Of a DNA stretch of 64,000 nucleotides, positions 1-8,317 are shown piece by piece. The notes beneath the pieces were generated by a model. It was not told the origin of the DNA. It did not search any database and worked only from the letters and a program-made list of their open reading frames with translations. The position numbers were made by a program, and so were the translations under genes. Each line of letters begins with the position of its first letter. The stretch's first letter is position 1. Source of the stretch: Niabella ginsenosidivorans (lineage in GTDB: Bacteria; Bacteroidota; Bacteroidia; Chitinophagales; Chitinophagaceae); NCBI RefSeq assembly GCF_001654455.1, contig NZ_CP015772.1, positions 4,030,001 through 4,094,000 of the forward strand. Reading direction: 5' to 3'.

Positions 1-26
1 TCTTTATTTGGTTTAACGGTTGCCAT
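1..26 (-). CDS. parB: ParB N-terminus (partial, runs off the window)
   Basis: Reading the minus strand from an ATG at 26..24 gives M-A-T-V-K-P-N-K before the window ends. It lies 85 bp downstream of parA in the same direction, where chromosomal parB is expected. Eight residues do not identify a protein, so the call rests on the neighbouring parA and on the lysine-rich start common in ParB proteins. Confidence 0.55.
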
Positions 27-111
27 ATTTTGCTTAAAGTTTACTGTTGGTTCCGGGCCAGACTGTAACCCCTGAACATTTAATACTGAACGTTCAACCT
101 TTAACAGGTTC

Positions 112-912
112 CTATTCTAAAATTTTGTTTTCGTTAGCAATTTTTGTCATGTCATTTTTCTGGAGGATCTCTTTTGCCAGATTCAGATAATTCAGCGCAC
201 CTTTACTGTTCGCATCATAAAGGATGGCTGGTTTTCCAAAGCTGGGAGCCTCGCTCAGTTTGGAGTTCCTGTGAATGATCGTATCAAAGACCTTATCTTC
301 AAAATGCCGGCGCACTTCGCTCACCACCTGGTTACAAAGGCGCAGGCGGCTGTCGTACATCGTCATCAAAATACCTTCTATGACCAGTTCTGTATTTAAC
401 CGGCTTTGTACGATCTTAATGGTATTCAGCAGTTTTCCCAAACCTTCCAACGCAAAAAATTCGCACTGAACCGGCACCACAACAGAATCGGAGGCGGTTA
501 AAGCATTTACAGTGATTAATCCCAGTGAAGGCGAGCAGTCGATCACAATAAAATCATATTCCTGTTTTACGGCCTCCAGGATGCCCTTCAGCACCGTTTC
601 CCGGTTGGGATAGTTGATCATCTCAATTTCCGCGCCTACCAGGTCAATATGGGAAGGGATCAGATCCAGATTGGGTATTTCACTTTTCAGGATCACTTCT
701 TTAGCCGGCGCCTGGTTGGCCATACAGTCGTAAAGGCTGTGAGTAATGTTCTGCAGATCAAAACCCACCCCTGTTGTGCTGTTGGCCTGCGGATCCGCAT
801 CCACCAGCAGGGTTTTATATTCCAGCACCGCAAAGCTTGCCGCCAGATTGATTGCCGTGGTTGTTTTACCTACCCCTCCCTTCTGATTTGCTACTCCGAT
901 TACTTTTGCCAT
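112..912 (-). CDS. parA: ParA/Soj chromosome-partitioning ATPase
   Basis: This is a 266-residue cytoplasmic ParA-family ATPase that works with ParB bound at parS sites in chromosome segregation. The N-terminus carries the deviant Walker A motif KGGVGKTT (residues about 10-17), followed by [10 protein letters not shown] near residue 37 and the IDCSPSLG segment near residue 124, all diagnostic of the family. There is no N-terminal HTH extension, so it is the short Soj-like type. The next gene in the same direction appears to be parB, giving the usual parAB order. A TACATTTGC promoter motif lies about 60 bp upstream on the minus strand. The length is normal and nothing looks broken. Confidence 0.95.
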   Translation of the reverse strand: MAKVIGVANQKGGVGKTTTAINLAASFAVLEYKTLLVDADPQANSTTGVGFDLQNITHSLYDCMANQAPAKEVILKSEIPNLDLIPSHIDLVGAEIEMINYPNRETVLKGILEAVKQEYDFIVIDCSPSLGLITVNALTASDSVVVPVQCEFFALEGLGKLLNTIKIVQSRLNTELVIEGILMTMYDSRLRLCNQVVSEVRRHFEDKVFDTIIHRNSKLSEAPSFGKPAILYDANSKGALNYLNLAKEILQKNDMTKIANENKILE

Positions 913-970
913 ATTTCTTATGATTCTATGTCCAAATAGCTTCTAAAACATGAAAAATGCTACATTTAAG

Positions 971-978
971 CAAATGTA
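971..978 (-). promoter_or_regulatory. Bacteroidota -7 promoter element for parA
   Basis: The minus strand reads TACATTTG followed by C, a full match to the Bacteroidota TAnnTTTGY element, about 60 bp before the parA start. No well-spaced -33 TTG was found. Confidence 0.5.
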
Positions 979-1039
979 AAGTATTTGCGATCTTTAATTG
1001 ATACAAAAAGCCATTTCGTTCAATTTATCCACATTTAAT

Positions 1040-1047
1040 TAGCTTTG
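1040..1047 (+). promoter_or_regulatory. Bacteroidota -7 promoter element for the metallophosphoesterase gene
   Basis: TAGCTTTG followed by G matches TAnnTTTG and lies 21 bp before the ATG at 1069. This predicts a very short leader and supports that start codon. Confidence 0.5.
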
Positions 1048-1068
1048 GTCTTATAAACAACCCCGGCT

Positions 1069-2328
1069 ATGCGCAATACTTCCATGTGGTGGATCATGAT
1101 CCTGGTAATGCTAATCATTGATCTTTACATTTTTATAGCTATACGATCCTCCCTGTTCGCCTATGCTTCCAACCGTAACCGCACCCTGTTTTCAATCATT
1201 TACTGGAGCATCACCCTGCTTTCCCTTGGAGTTGTTTTAATAGTGCCCAATCTGCCTGCAACGGAGGCCGGCCGGTTCAGAAGAAGCATACTGTATACTA
1301 TTATATTTGCCCTGTTCCTTGGAAAAATACTGGCAGCTGTATTTTTCCTTTTTGATGATATCCGGCGGCTGGCGCAATGGGTGGGTGGTAAACTGTTTTC
1401 TTCCAATAACGAGGTAGGAGAAGTTTCCGGAGCGGACAGTGAAACTATTTCAAGATCCAATTTTCTTACATGGCTGGGCATTGCTGCCGGGGGCACCATC
1501 TTTTCAAGCCTTATTTACGGGTTAAGCAATAAGTATAATTATAAAATAAAAAGGGTGACCCTTTCCTTTCCCAACCTGCCGGATGCATTTAAGGGGTTCA
1601 GAATGATCCAGATATCTGATATCCACAGCGGAAGCTTTAATAATAAGGCGGCTGTGAACAAAGGGATCGATATGATCTTAAAGGAAAATGCTGATGTGAT
1701 CGTTTTTACAGGCGACCTGGTAAATAATATTGCTACAGAAATGGATGCCTATACAGACATCTTCAGCCGGCTGAAAGCCCCGATGGGAGTATTCTCCACA
1801 TTGGGCAACCACGATTACGGGGATTACCACAACTGGAGAAGTCCGCAGGAAAAAGCGGCCAACCTGGAACAATTAAAGCGCATCCACGGGCAGATTGGCT
1901 GGCGGCTGCTGTTGGACGAGCACCTGCCTTTAGAGAAGAATGGCGCACAGATCGGACTGATTGGCGTACAGAATATCAGCGGGAAAATCCGGTTCCATAG
2001 CTATGGTAATATGGCAAAAGCCATGCAGGGGGCAGAAAAATATCCTTTTAAAATTCTACTAAGCCATGACCCCTCCCATTGGGATGCCGAGGTTAATAAA
2101 AAATATCCCGACGTGGACCTGATGCTCAGTGGCCATACCCATGGCATGCAGTTTGGCGTTGAAATTCCGGGCCTTAAATGGAGCCCCGTACAATATGTAT
2201 ACAAGCAATGGGCCGGGCTTTATGAAAAGGGAAAACAAAAATTGTATGTAAACAGGGGGTACGGGTTCATCGGATATCCCGGAAGGGTGGGCATTCTGCC
2301 GGAAATAACCGTATTTGAATTTAAGTAA
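1069..2328 (+). CDS. Membrane-anchored calcineurin-like metallophosphoesterase
   Basis: The 419-residue protein has hydrophobic N-terminal segments (about residues 5-30, 40-60, 70-95 and 135-150) and then a cytoplasmic or periplasmic phosphoesterase domain. The metal-binding motifs appear in order: QISDIHSG near 180, FTGDLVNN near 213, TLGNHDYGD near 243, LLSHDPSHW near 333 and LSGHTHGMQFG near 354. This arrangement resembles YkuE-like phosphoesterases of the calcineurin superfamily, some of which act on lipid-linked phosphates such as UDP-2,3-diacylglucosamine. The real substrate cannot be told from sequence. It is divergent from parA and probably transcribed alone. Confidence 0.85.
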   Translation: MRNTSMWWIMILVMLIIDLYIFIAIRSSLFAYASNRNRTLFSIIYWSITLLSLGVVLIVPNLPATEAGRFRRSILYTIIFALFLGKILAAVFFLFDDIRRLAQWVGGKLFSSNNEVGEVSGADSETISRSNFLTWLGIAAGGTIFSSLIYGLSNKYNYKIKRVTLSFPNLPDAFKGFRMIQISDIHSGSFNNKAAVNKGIDMILKENADVIVFTGDLVNNIATEMDAYTDIFSRLKAPMGVFSTLGNHDYGDYHNWRSPQEKAANLEQLKRIHGQIGWRLLLDEHLPLEKNGAQIGLIGVQNISGKIRFHSYGNMAKAMQGAEKYPFKILLSHDPSHWDAEVNKKYPDVDLMLSGHTHGMQFGVEIPGLKWSPVQYVYKQWAGLYEKGKQKLYVNRGYGFIGYPGRVGILPEITVFEFK

Positions 2329-2404
2329 CAATTAGCGGTACAAAAGCGTTTTGTATTCAGTTTACAGCTATTTTAGCAGTCTAATTCTCATTTAACCCCT
2401 CGTT

Positions 2405-2995
2405 ATGAACTATTCTAAAAAAATAATACTTGCAGCAACCTTATTCATGTGTTTTTCGGCCGCACAGGCCCAGTTCCATTTGGGTATAAAAGCGGGGGCC
2501 AATCTTACAAAAATTGACGGCAAATCCTTTAGCGATGAATTCCGGTTCAATTACCTTGCGGGCGCCTTTGCCGAACTGGGCGTTGGAAAAAAGTTCAGCA
2601 TCAACCCTGAGTTGCTTTATAGTCAAAGCACCGCTACGGTATCTGATAATTATAATGATGTATCCAATATATTCAGCACGGATCAGCGAAAGGCCAAACT
2701 GAATTATCTATCCATTCCGGTGCTGGCCGATTATAAGCTTATAGGTCCTCTGCACATCCAGGCCGGGCCACAGTTCAGCATTGCTACCAATCAGGATAAG
2801 ACCCTGCTTCAGAACAGCGGGGAGGCCTTCAAGAACGGCGATTTTTCATTTGTAGCCGGCGCCCAGGTAAAGCTGATGAAGTTTCGTGTTTCTGCCCGGT
2901 ATATTGCAGGCATGAACAACATCAACGATATTGATAATCAGGACAAATGGAAGAACCGCGCCATACAGGTAGCCCTGGGCTTTGCTATTTTCTGA
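2405..2995 (+). CDS. PorT-family outer-membrane beta-barrel protein
   Basis: The 196-residue protein starts with a signal peptide (residues 1-22, ending in AQAQ) and continues with the pattern typical of small Bacteroidota barrels: HLGIKAGANLTKI, then alternating hydrophobic strands such as SINPELLYSQS, KLNYLSIPVLADYKL and FSFVAGAQVKL, ending in a strand with a terminal phenylalanine (LGFAIF). It should sit in the outer membrane. The family includes the gliding/secretion protein PorT, but most members have unknown roles. It stands alone between the phosphoesterase and lon genes. Confidence 0.85.
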   Translation: MNYSKKIILAATLFMCFSAAQAQFHLGIKAGANLTKIDGKSFSDEFRFNYLAGAFAELGVGKKFSINPELLYSQSTATVSDNYNDVSNIFSTDQRKAKLNYLSIPVLADYKLIGPLHIQAGPQFSIATNQDKTLLQNSGEAFKNGDFSFVAGAQVKLMKFRVSARYIAGMNNINDIDNQDKWKNRAIQVALGFAIF

Positions 2996-3237
2996 TCGGA
3001 AAAGCAGCATACGGAGAACAGATTTAGGTAAAAGCATAGCTGTTTTTTTATGCTTTGCGGGGCCTGCTGCCTGCTCACAATGCCAGGAATTTGTTCCGGG
3101 GTGACCCGATAAATACCCCAATCCCGACAATCTTACACTATTTTATATTATGGCATTACTATTGTCATACTGGTGTTCTTAAAATCACTTTAAAGACATT
3201 GGAGAAACAGTGTCAGTTTGTCTTATTATAAATTATT

Positions 3238-5637
3238 ATGAAGTTTGACATAGCGTTTAAGCCGGAAGATGAAATGGACTTTATGCCAATAATTCCGCTT
3301 AATGAAAATGAGGGCGATGAGAGTTTAGATCAGGTACCCGATGAAATTGCTCTTTTACCATTGCGTAATACAGTCCTGTTCCCGGGCGTGGTGTTACCGA
3401 TTACTGTTGGAAGGGATAAAAGCATCCTTGCAGTAAATGATGCTTATAAAGGCGATAAATTTATTGGCGTGGTAGCACAGAAAGATGCCAACCTCGAAAA
3501 TCCGGAGGCAAAGGATCTGCAAACCATCGGTACCATAGCGAAAATAATCAAACTGATAAAAATGCCCGATGGCGGAACAACCGTCATCATCCAGGGACGG
3601 AGTAAGTTTTCGATTGAATCCGTTAACTCCGATGAGCCTTATTTTAAAGCCACCATCAAAAAAATAACAGACGCTGATGCGCCGGGCGATGCAGATTTTG
3701 AGGCGCATATTGCCAATATCAAGGATCTTGCCACCAATATCATCCAGCAATCGCCCAATATTCCGTCTGAGGCGTCGATCATCCTTAAGAATATTGAAAA
3801 ACCTTCCTTCCTGATCCATTTTGTAAGCAGCAACCTGAACACCACAATGGAGGAAAAACAGCGTTTGCTGGAGATCAGTGATATCCGTGAACGCGCCACC
3901 AGCCTTATGCAGTTATTGCAAAAGGAATTGCAGTTTGTGGAGCTGAAGAACAAGGTAACCAACAAGACCCGCACAGAGCTTGACAAGCAGCAACGCGAAT
4001 ATTTTTTGCAGCAGCAGCTAAAAAGCATCAAGGAAGAGCTGGGGGGTGACTCCAACAGCCAGGAAATAAAGGAAATGCAGAAAAAGGCAGAAGCCAAGAA
4101 ATGGCCGGAAGCCGCAAAAGAAGCTTTCAGAAAGGATATTGAGAAGCTGGAGCGGATGCATCCCAGCACGCCGGATTATTCCGTGGTATATAATCATGTG
4201 GATTTCCTGCTGGATCTGCCCTGGGAAGAATATACGGAAGACCATTATGATCTGAAAAATGCCCGGAAAACACTGGATCAGGATCATTATGGCATGGCAA
4301 AGATCAAAGAACGCATACTGGAATACCTGGCCGTATTAAAGCTGAAGGGCGATATGAAAAGCCCCATCCTTTGCTTCCTTGGCCCTCCCGGTATAGGGAA
4401 AACCTCTTTAGGCAAAAGTATTGCCAGTGCCCTGGGCCGCAAATATATTCGTTTAAGCCTGGGTGGGGTGCATGATGAGGGAGAGATCCGCGGGCACCGT
4501 AAAACCTATATTGGCGCCATGCCCGGCCGCATCCTGCAATCTTTAAGGAAGGCTAAAAGCAGCAACCCCGTAATCGTGCTGGATGAGATCGACAAGGTGG
4601 GCAACGACTTTCGCGGAGATCCCAGCAGCGCTTTGCTGGAAGTGCTGGATCCGGAACAGAACAATACCTTTTATGATAATTATTTAGAACTGGAATATGA
4701 CCTGAGCAAGGTATTGTTCATAGCTACCGCCAACAATATTCAAACCATACAGCCGGCATTGCGCGACCGCCTGGAGATTATTGACCTGAGCGGTTATGCA
4801 ATTGAGGAAAAGATCGAAATAGCCAAGCGCCACCTGATCCCCAAGCAAAAGGAATTGCATGGGCTGACCAAAAATAACATCCGTTTTTCCGACAAGGTGC
4901 TGTCACAGCTGATTGCCGATTATACCCGTGAAAGCGGTGTGCGGGAGCTGGACAGGCTACTGGCCGGCATTATGCGTAACCAGGCTAAAAGAGTGGCAAT
5001 GGGCGAACTGTTAAAAACGCCACTCACAACCGACGATGTTCAGGAAATTTTAGGAAAGCCCCGGTACAGCAATGACCTGTATAAGACCGTGAACCTGCCC
5101 GGTGTGGCGGTAGGTCTGGCCTGGACCTATGTTGGCGGGGATATCTTATTTATCGAATCCAGCCTTAGCGACGGTAAGGGTGAACTGCATCTTACAGGGA
5201 ACCTGGGCAATGTAATGAAGGAAAGCGCCACTACTGCATTGACCTACCTGAAGTCCAACGCGCAAAAATATAAGATAGACGCTTCCCTGTTTCAGAAAAA
5301 AAATATTCATGTGCATGTGCCTGAAGGAGCCACCCCCAAGGACGGGCCCAGCGCAGGTATTACCATGATGACCTCCATCGCATCAGCGCTTACCGGCAAA
5401 AAAGTAAAGCCTTACCTGGCAATGACCGGGGAAATTACGCTGCGGGGACAGGTACTGCCTGTAGGTGGAATCAAAGAAAAGATCCTTGCTGCCAAAAGAG
5501 CAGGATTAAAAGAAATCATCCTCTGCGCTCAAAATAACAAGGACGTATCTGAAGTGGAACCGGACTTTATTAAGGGACTTAAGTTTCATTATGTAGATAA
5601 AATGGAAGACGTTCTTAAAATTGCAATAGGGCTTTAG
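3238..5637 (+). CDS. lon: ATP-dependent protease La (Lon)
   Basis: Lon is a cytosolic hexameric AAA+ serine protease that degrades misfolded and short-lived regulatory proteins. At 799 residues it is a normal LonA. The N-terminal substrate-binding domain begins with [19 protein letters not shown] (about 36-54). A coiled-coil follows around 230-300. The AAA+ module has Walker [10 protein letters not shown] near 380 and Walker B IVLDEID near 450. The protease domain carries the catalytic dyad, Ser705 in KDGPSAG and Lys748 in GGIKEKIL, with the expected 43-residue spacing. An acidic 30-residue N-terminal extension precedes the domain, as in many Bacteroidota Lon proteins. It is probably monocistronic. 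Confidence 0.97.
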   Translation: MKFDIAFKPEDEMDFMPIIPLNENEGDESLDQVPDEIALLPLRNTVLFPGVVLPITVGRDKSILAVNDAYKGDKFIGVVAQKDANLENPEAKDLQTIGTIAKIIKLIKMPDGGTTVIIQGRSKFSIESVNSDEPYFKATIKKITDADAPGDADFEAHIANIKDLATNIIQQSPNIPSEASIILKNIEKPSFLIHFVSSNLNTTMEEKQRLLEISDIRERATSLMQLLQKELQFVELKNKVTNKTRTELDKQQREYFLQQQLKSIKEELGGDSNSQEIKEMQKKAEAKKWPEAAKEAFRKDIEKLERMHPSTPDYSVVYNHVDFLLDLPWEEYTEDHYDLKNARKTLDQDHYGMAKIKERILEYLAVLKLKGDMKSPILCFLGPPGIGKTSLGKSIASALGRKYIRLSLGGVHDEGEIRGHRKTYIGAMPGRILQSLRKAKSSNPVIVLDEIDKVGNDFRGDPSSALLEVLDPEQNNTFYDNYLELEYDLSKVLFIATANNIQTIQPALRDRLEIIDLSGYAIEEKIEIAKRHLIPKQKELHGLTKNNIRFSDKVLSQLIADYTRESGVRELDRLLAGIMRNQAKRVAMGELLKTPLTTDDVQEILGKPRYSNDLYKTVNLPGVAVGLAWTYVGGDILFIESSLSDGKGELHLTGNLGNVMKESATTALTYLKSNAQKYKIDASLFQKKNIHVHVPEGATPKDGPSAGITMMTSIASALTGKKVKPYLAMTGEITLRGQVLPVGGIKEKILAAKRAGLKEIILCAQNNKDVSEVEPDFIKGLKFHYVDKMEDVLKIAIGL

Positions 5638-6151
5638 CCTGCTCACTTTGTTGTTTAATGCGCATCAGGGGCAGAGCGCTTCAATTAAAAAATTGAACTG
5701 CTTTGAAATTTTTACACGCCGCCCCGATGGTGCTGCCTATAAAATATCCATACCCTTATTACCAGTGAGATTGCCTCTACGAGGCAGCCCGCCCATTGGG
5801 CTGAATGCAGGTAAAGAGTCAGTTCTGAAAAAAAGATGCCGTCTCAAAAACCCTGCACTGCCTCTTTTTATCCTGCAAGGTAACGAAGCGCGAGATCCAA
5901 TACGCGATTCTCAAAACCTTCAAAAACCTTTTGATACACACCGGGCCTGTTTCAGGAGCTTTAGTAATGATTGAAAAGTTGCCCGGGCTCAGCAAAAAAC
6001 AATGTCAGCCGGATGCCACAGTAAGCCTGCCAAACTGTTGACGGAGGCCAACCTCTTGATTGTCTATATTTCGTCAGGTAATGCCTGCCTGTATTTCATA
6101 TTTTTCGGTAAGCCATAAATAATAATGCACAGGAAGCGGCAAAAACAGGTA
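5638..6151. other. Intergenic region without a convincing gene
   Basis: This 514-bp gap holds a short hairpin (TGCCTC-TAC-GAGGCA near 5764-5778) and a decayed-looking segment around 5880-5950. The open frames here lack recognisable protein features. No promoter motif could be assigned to either neighbour. Confidence 0.5.
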
Positions 6152-6859
6152 CTAAAACTTATACCCCACAGAAAGGCCAAACTGCATATTCTTAAGCACT
6201 TCCCCTGTTTTCCTGTTATCTACGTCTGGAGCAATATTTAACAATCCTAACTGACCATTCAACTGCACTGAAAACTTATTGGAGAATTCATACCCGGCCA
6301 GTAGAGTACCTCCCAGATCAAAAGCTTTTCCGTAAGGAAGCGTTTTAAGATCATTAAAATTAAGATAGCTGCTGTCTGTTGACGAGATGTTGTTCTTAAA
6401 TTCAAGATTTCCGGTTTTACTTACGGTCGTATTACCGTCTGTTCCTTTTACTTTCCACCTGCCACTGATACCATAAGCGATGCAGGGCCCTGCGCCCAGC
6501 AAAAGATGGCCATTGCCCAGTTCCGGTTTGTACAAAAACTGAACCGGTAATTCCAGGTAATAGGGGTGCTGGTTCACCGTAATTGAAACGCCACTGTTCA
6601 TTTCTTTATACTGATAGCCCATCGTATTGAACAGCAAGGCCGGCTGCACCGCAAACTCATCACCTACAGGCAAATCAGCCGTTATACCTACATGGAAACC
6701 TGTTAGCAGGTTGGTGGGCATCTTATTCCCGTTTTCATCTTTAACTATAGCATTTGAAAAATTAATTCCGGCCCGCAGGCCAAACTGAACCTGTGAAAAA
6801 ACAGCACAGCTGGTACCGGCCAGCATACATGTAAAAAGCAGTTTTCTGAACATAAGCAT
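6152..6859 (-). CDS. PorT-family outer-membrane beta-barrel protein
   Basis: This is a 235-residue outer-membrane barrel of the same broad family as the gene at 2405, not a close copy. The signal peptide spans about residues 3-22 and ends in VFSQ. The mature protein begins with VQFGLRAGINFSNA, and further strands include FAVQPALLFNTMGYQY, PYYLELPVQFLYKP, HLLLGAGPCIAYGI and the terminal MQFGLSVGYKF with a final aromatic residue. ATGs at residues 1 and 3 are both possible starts; the second gives the cleaner signal peptide. Substrate and role are unknown. Confidence 0.8.
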   Translation of the reverse strand: MLMFRKLLFTCMLAGTSCAVFSQVQFGLRAGINFSNAIVKDENGNKMPTNLLTGFHVGITADLPVGDEFAVQPALLFNTMGYQYKEMNSGVSITVNQHPYYLELPVQFLYKPELGNGHLLLGAGPCIAYGISGRWKVKGTDGNTTVSKTGNLEFKNNISSTDSSYLNFNDLKTLPYGKAFDLGGTLLAGYEFSNKFSVQLNGQLGLLNIAPDVDNRKTGEVLKNMQFGLSVGYKF

Positions 6860-6967
6860 GTGTTTTTAATTAAGGATTGGGTGTACAATTAATAAAAATA
6901 CAGAAATAAATAATATACGAAGACTAAGACTTACAGTGCGTACAAACAGCAGCAATCCGGCATTTTC

Positions 6968-7573
6968 TTATGGTTTTTTCTCTACCCCTGCATAGGCCGC
7001 CATTTCAGTAAGCGCCTTTTCTGTTTTGCTTTTCCAGGCGGCTACGGCTGAGGCAACAACGCCCAGCTTCGTTTCTTTTCTCAGCGCTTTCAAATCATCA
7101 TTAAGCATATTGAACTGCGTATTGTATATCTGCTGGAATGCCTGGGTAGGATCCGCATCCGGCTGTACAGCTGCCAGCTGCCCGCGCAATTTTCTTGCAT
7201 GCAGTTCAAACAGATCAAAATAAACCTGATAATATTGCAATGCCAGCGGTGTTTTAGAGGTCTTCTGTATCCAGGATCCCTTTTTGTCAAACACCGCCTG
7301 AACAAAGAATACGGTTTTTGCGTTTACACTGTCTCTTTGATAGGTTGCAGGCAAAAAACAGTAGATCTCTCCCTTCAGGCCCGGTAACTCCATCGCCTCT
7401 CCTTTAAAATCATTCCAGGTAAGCTTCCGCAAAGAATTCCATTGTACTGTATCGGCCGACATTTGTGCCTGAGCATTTGCAACATGTATCAGGAGTACGG
7501 GCAGCAACAATAATAACCCGGTTTTTAAACGGCCTTTACAGCAGGTCTGTAAGCGTTTTTTGATCATAAGCAT
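6968..7573 (-). CDS. DUF922-like secreted protein with altered putative active site
   Basis: The 201-residue protein has a signal peptide (about residues 15-35) and the block LRKLTWNDFKGE near 48-60, typical of DUF922 proteins, which have been proposed to be zinc-dependent proteases. The region that normally reads H-E-Q-x-H-F-D, followed by an E-L-x-A-R-K-L helix, here reads Y114-Y115-Q-V-Y118-F-D and then ELHARKLR. The helix is kept but the expected metal ligands are not. If the family assignment is right, the protein is unlikely to be catalytic. It lies between a beta-barrel gene and rpe on the same strand, with gaps that allow cotranscription. Confidence 0.6.
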   Translation of the reverse strand: MLMIKKRLQTCCKGRLKTGLLLLLPVLLIHVANAQAQMSADTVQWNSLRKLTWNDFKGEAMELPGLKGEIYCFLPATYQRDSVNAKTVFFVQAVFDKKGSWIQKTSKTPLALQYYQVYFDLFELHARKLRGQLAAVQPDADPTQAFQQIYNTQFNMLNDDLKALRKETKLGVVASAVAAWKSKTEKALTEMAAYAGVEKKP

Positions 7574-7624
7574 TGTTTGTGTTTTGTAAAGTGTTCCTTT
7601 TATTACTCCCTGCGCGAAACGGCA

Positions 7625-8272
7625 TCAGGCATTCTTAAGCGCTTTTATAGCTGCTACCGGGTCTTTGGCGCCAAATACCGTACTGCCAGCTACCAGTGCA
7701 TCTGCGCCGGCCGCTATAATTTCAGAAGCATTGTCAAGCGTAACTCCACCGTCTATATTAATGAGGGCATTGGAGCCTTTTTCCACAATCAGTTTTTTAA
7801 TTTCTTTTATTTTATTAAATGTATTGGGAATAAACTGCTGCCCGCCAAAACCCGGGTTTACGCTCATTACCAAAACAATGTCCACATCCGTAATAATATC
7901 GCTCAGCAGCCAGGCAGGGTTATGCGGATTAATGGCAACGCCTGCTTTTAAACCCATCGCTTTTATCTGGCGGATGTCCTGATGCAGCCTCGGGCAGGTT
8001 TCAATATGAATATTGATATGGTCTGCGCCCGCTTTTTTGAACTGCTCAAAGTACCTTGATGGTTCTTCGATCATCAGGTGCACATCACAGACCCTGGTGG
8101 TTACTTTTTTTACAAACTCGATCACCATGGGGCCAAAGCTGATGTTGGGAACAAACTGACCGTCCATTACATCCAGGTGCAGCCAGTCCGCTTCGCTCCG
8201 GTTCACCATTTCCACTTCTTCCTGCAAGTGAAGAAAATCTGCCGCTAACAATGAAGGTGCAATAATCGCCAT
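7625..8272 (-). CDS. rpe: Ribulose-phosphate 3-epimerase
   Basis: This cytosolic TIM-barrel enzyme interconverts D-ribulose 5-phosphate and D-xylulose 5-phosphate in the pentose phosphate pathway. The N-terminal IAPSLLAADF, LHLDVMDGQFVPNISFG with the catalytic aspartate and metal-binding histidine, VHLMIEEP, VLVMSVNPGFGGQ and INIDGGV (second catalytic Asp) are all present. The start is placed at the ATG at 8272, giving 215 residues, because family members begin two or three residues before IAPSLL. An upstream in-frame ATG at 8293 would add a seven-residue tail the family lacks. Confidence 0.95.
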   Translation of the reverse strand: MAIIAPSLLAADFLHLQEEVEMVNRSEADWLHLDVMDGQFVPNISFGPMVIEFVKKVTTRVCDVHLMIEEPSRYFEQFKKAGADHINIHIETCPRLHQDIRQIKAMGLKAGVAINPHNPAWLLSDIITDVDIVLVMSVNPGFGGQQFIPNTFNKIKEIKKLIVEKGSNALINIDGGVTLDNASEIIAAGADALVAGSTVFGAKDPVAAIKALKNA

Positions 8273-8317
8273 GCTCAAACTACTTTGCCGCAAAGTACGG
8301 CTATTTTTCCCATAAAA

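Noticed and set aside
3394-4287. Long minus-strand frames opposite lon
   Set aside because: They mirror the lon reading frame and have no protein-like features of their own.
5648-5974. 108-codon open frame after lon
   Set aside because: Composition is irregular, there is no recognisable fold or signal, and it runs through hairpins and decayed repeat-like sequence.
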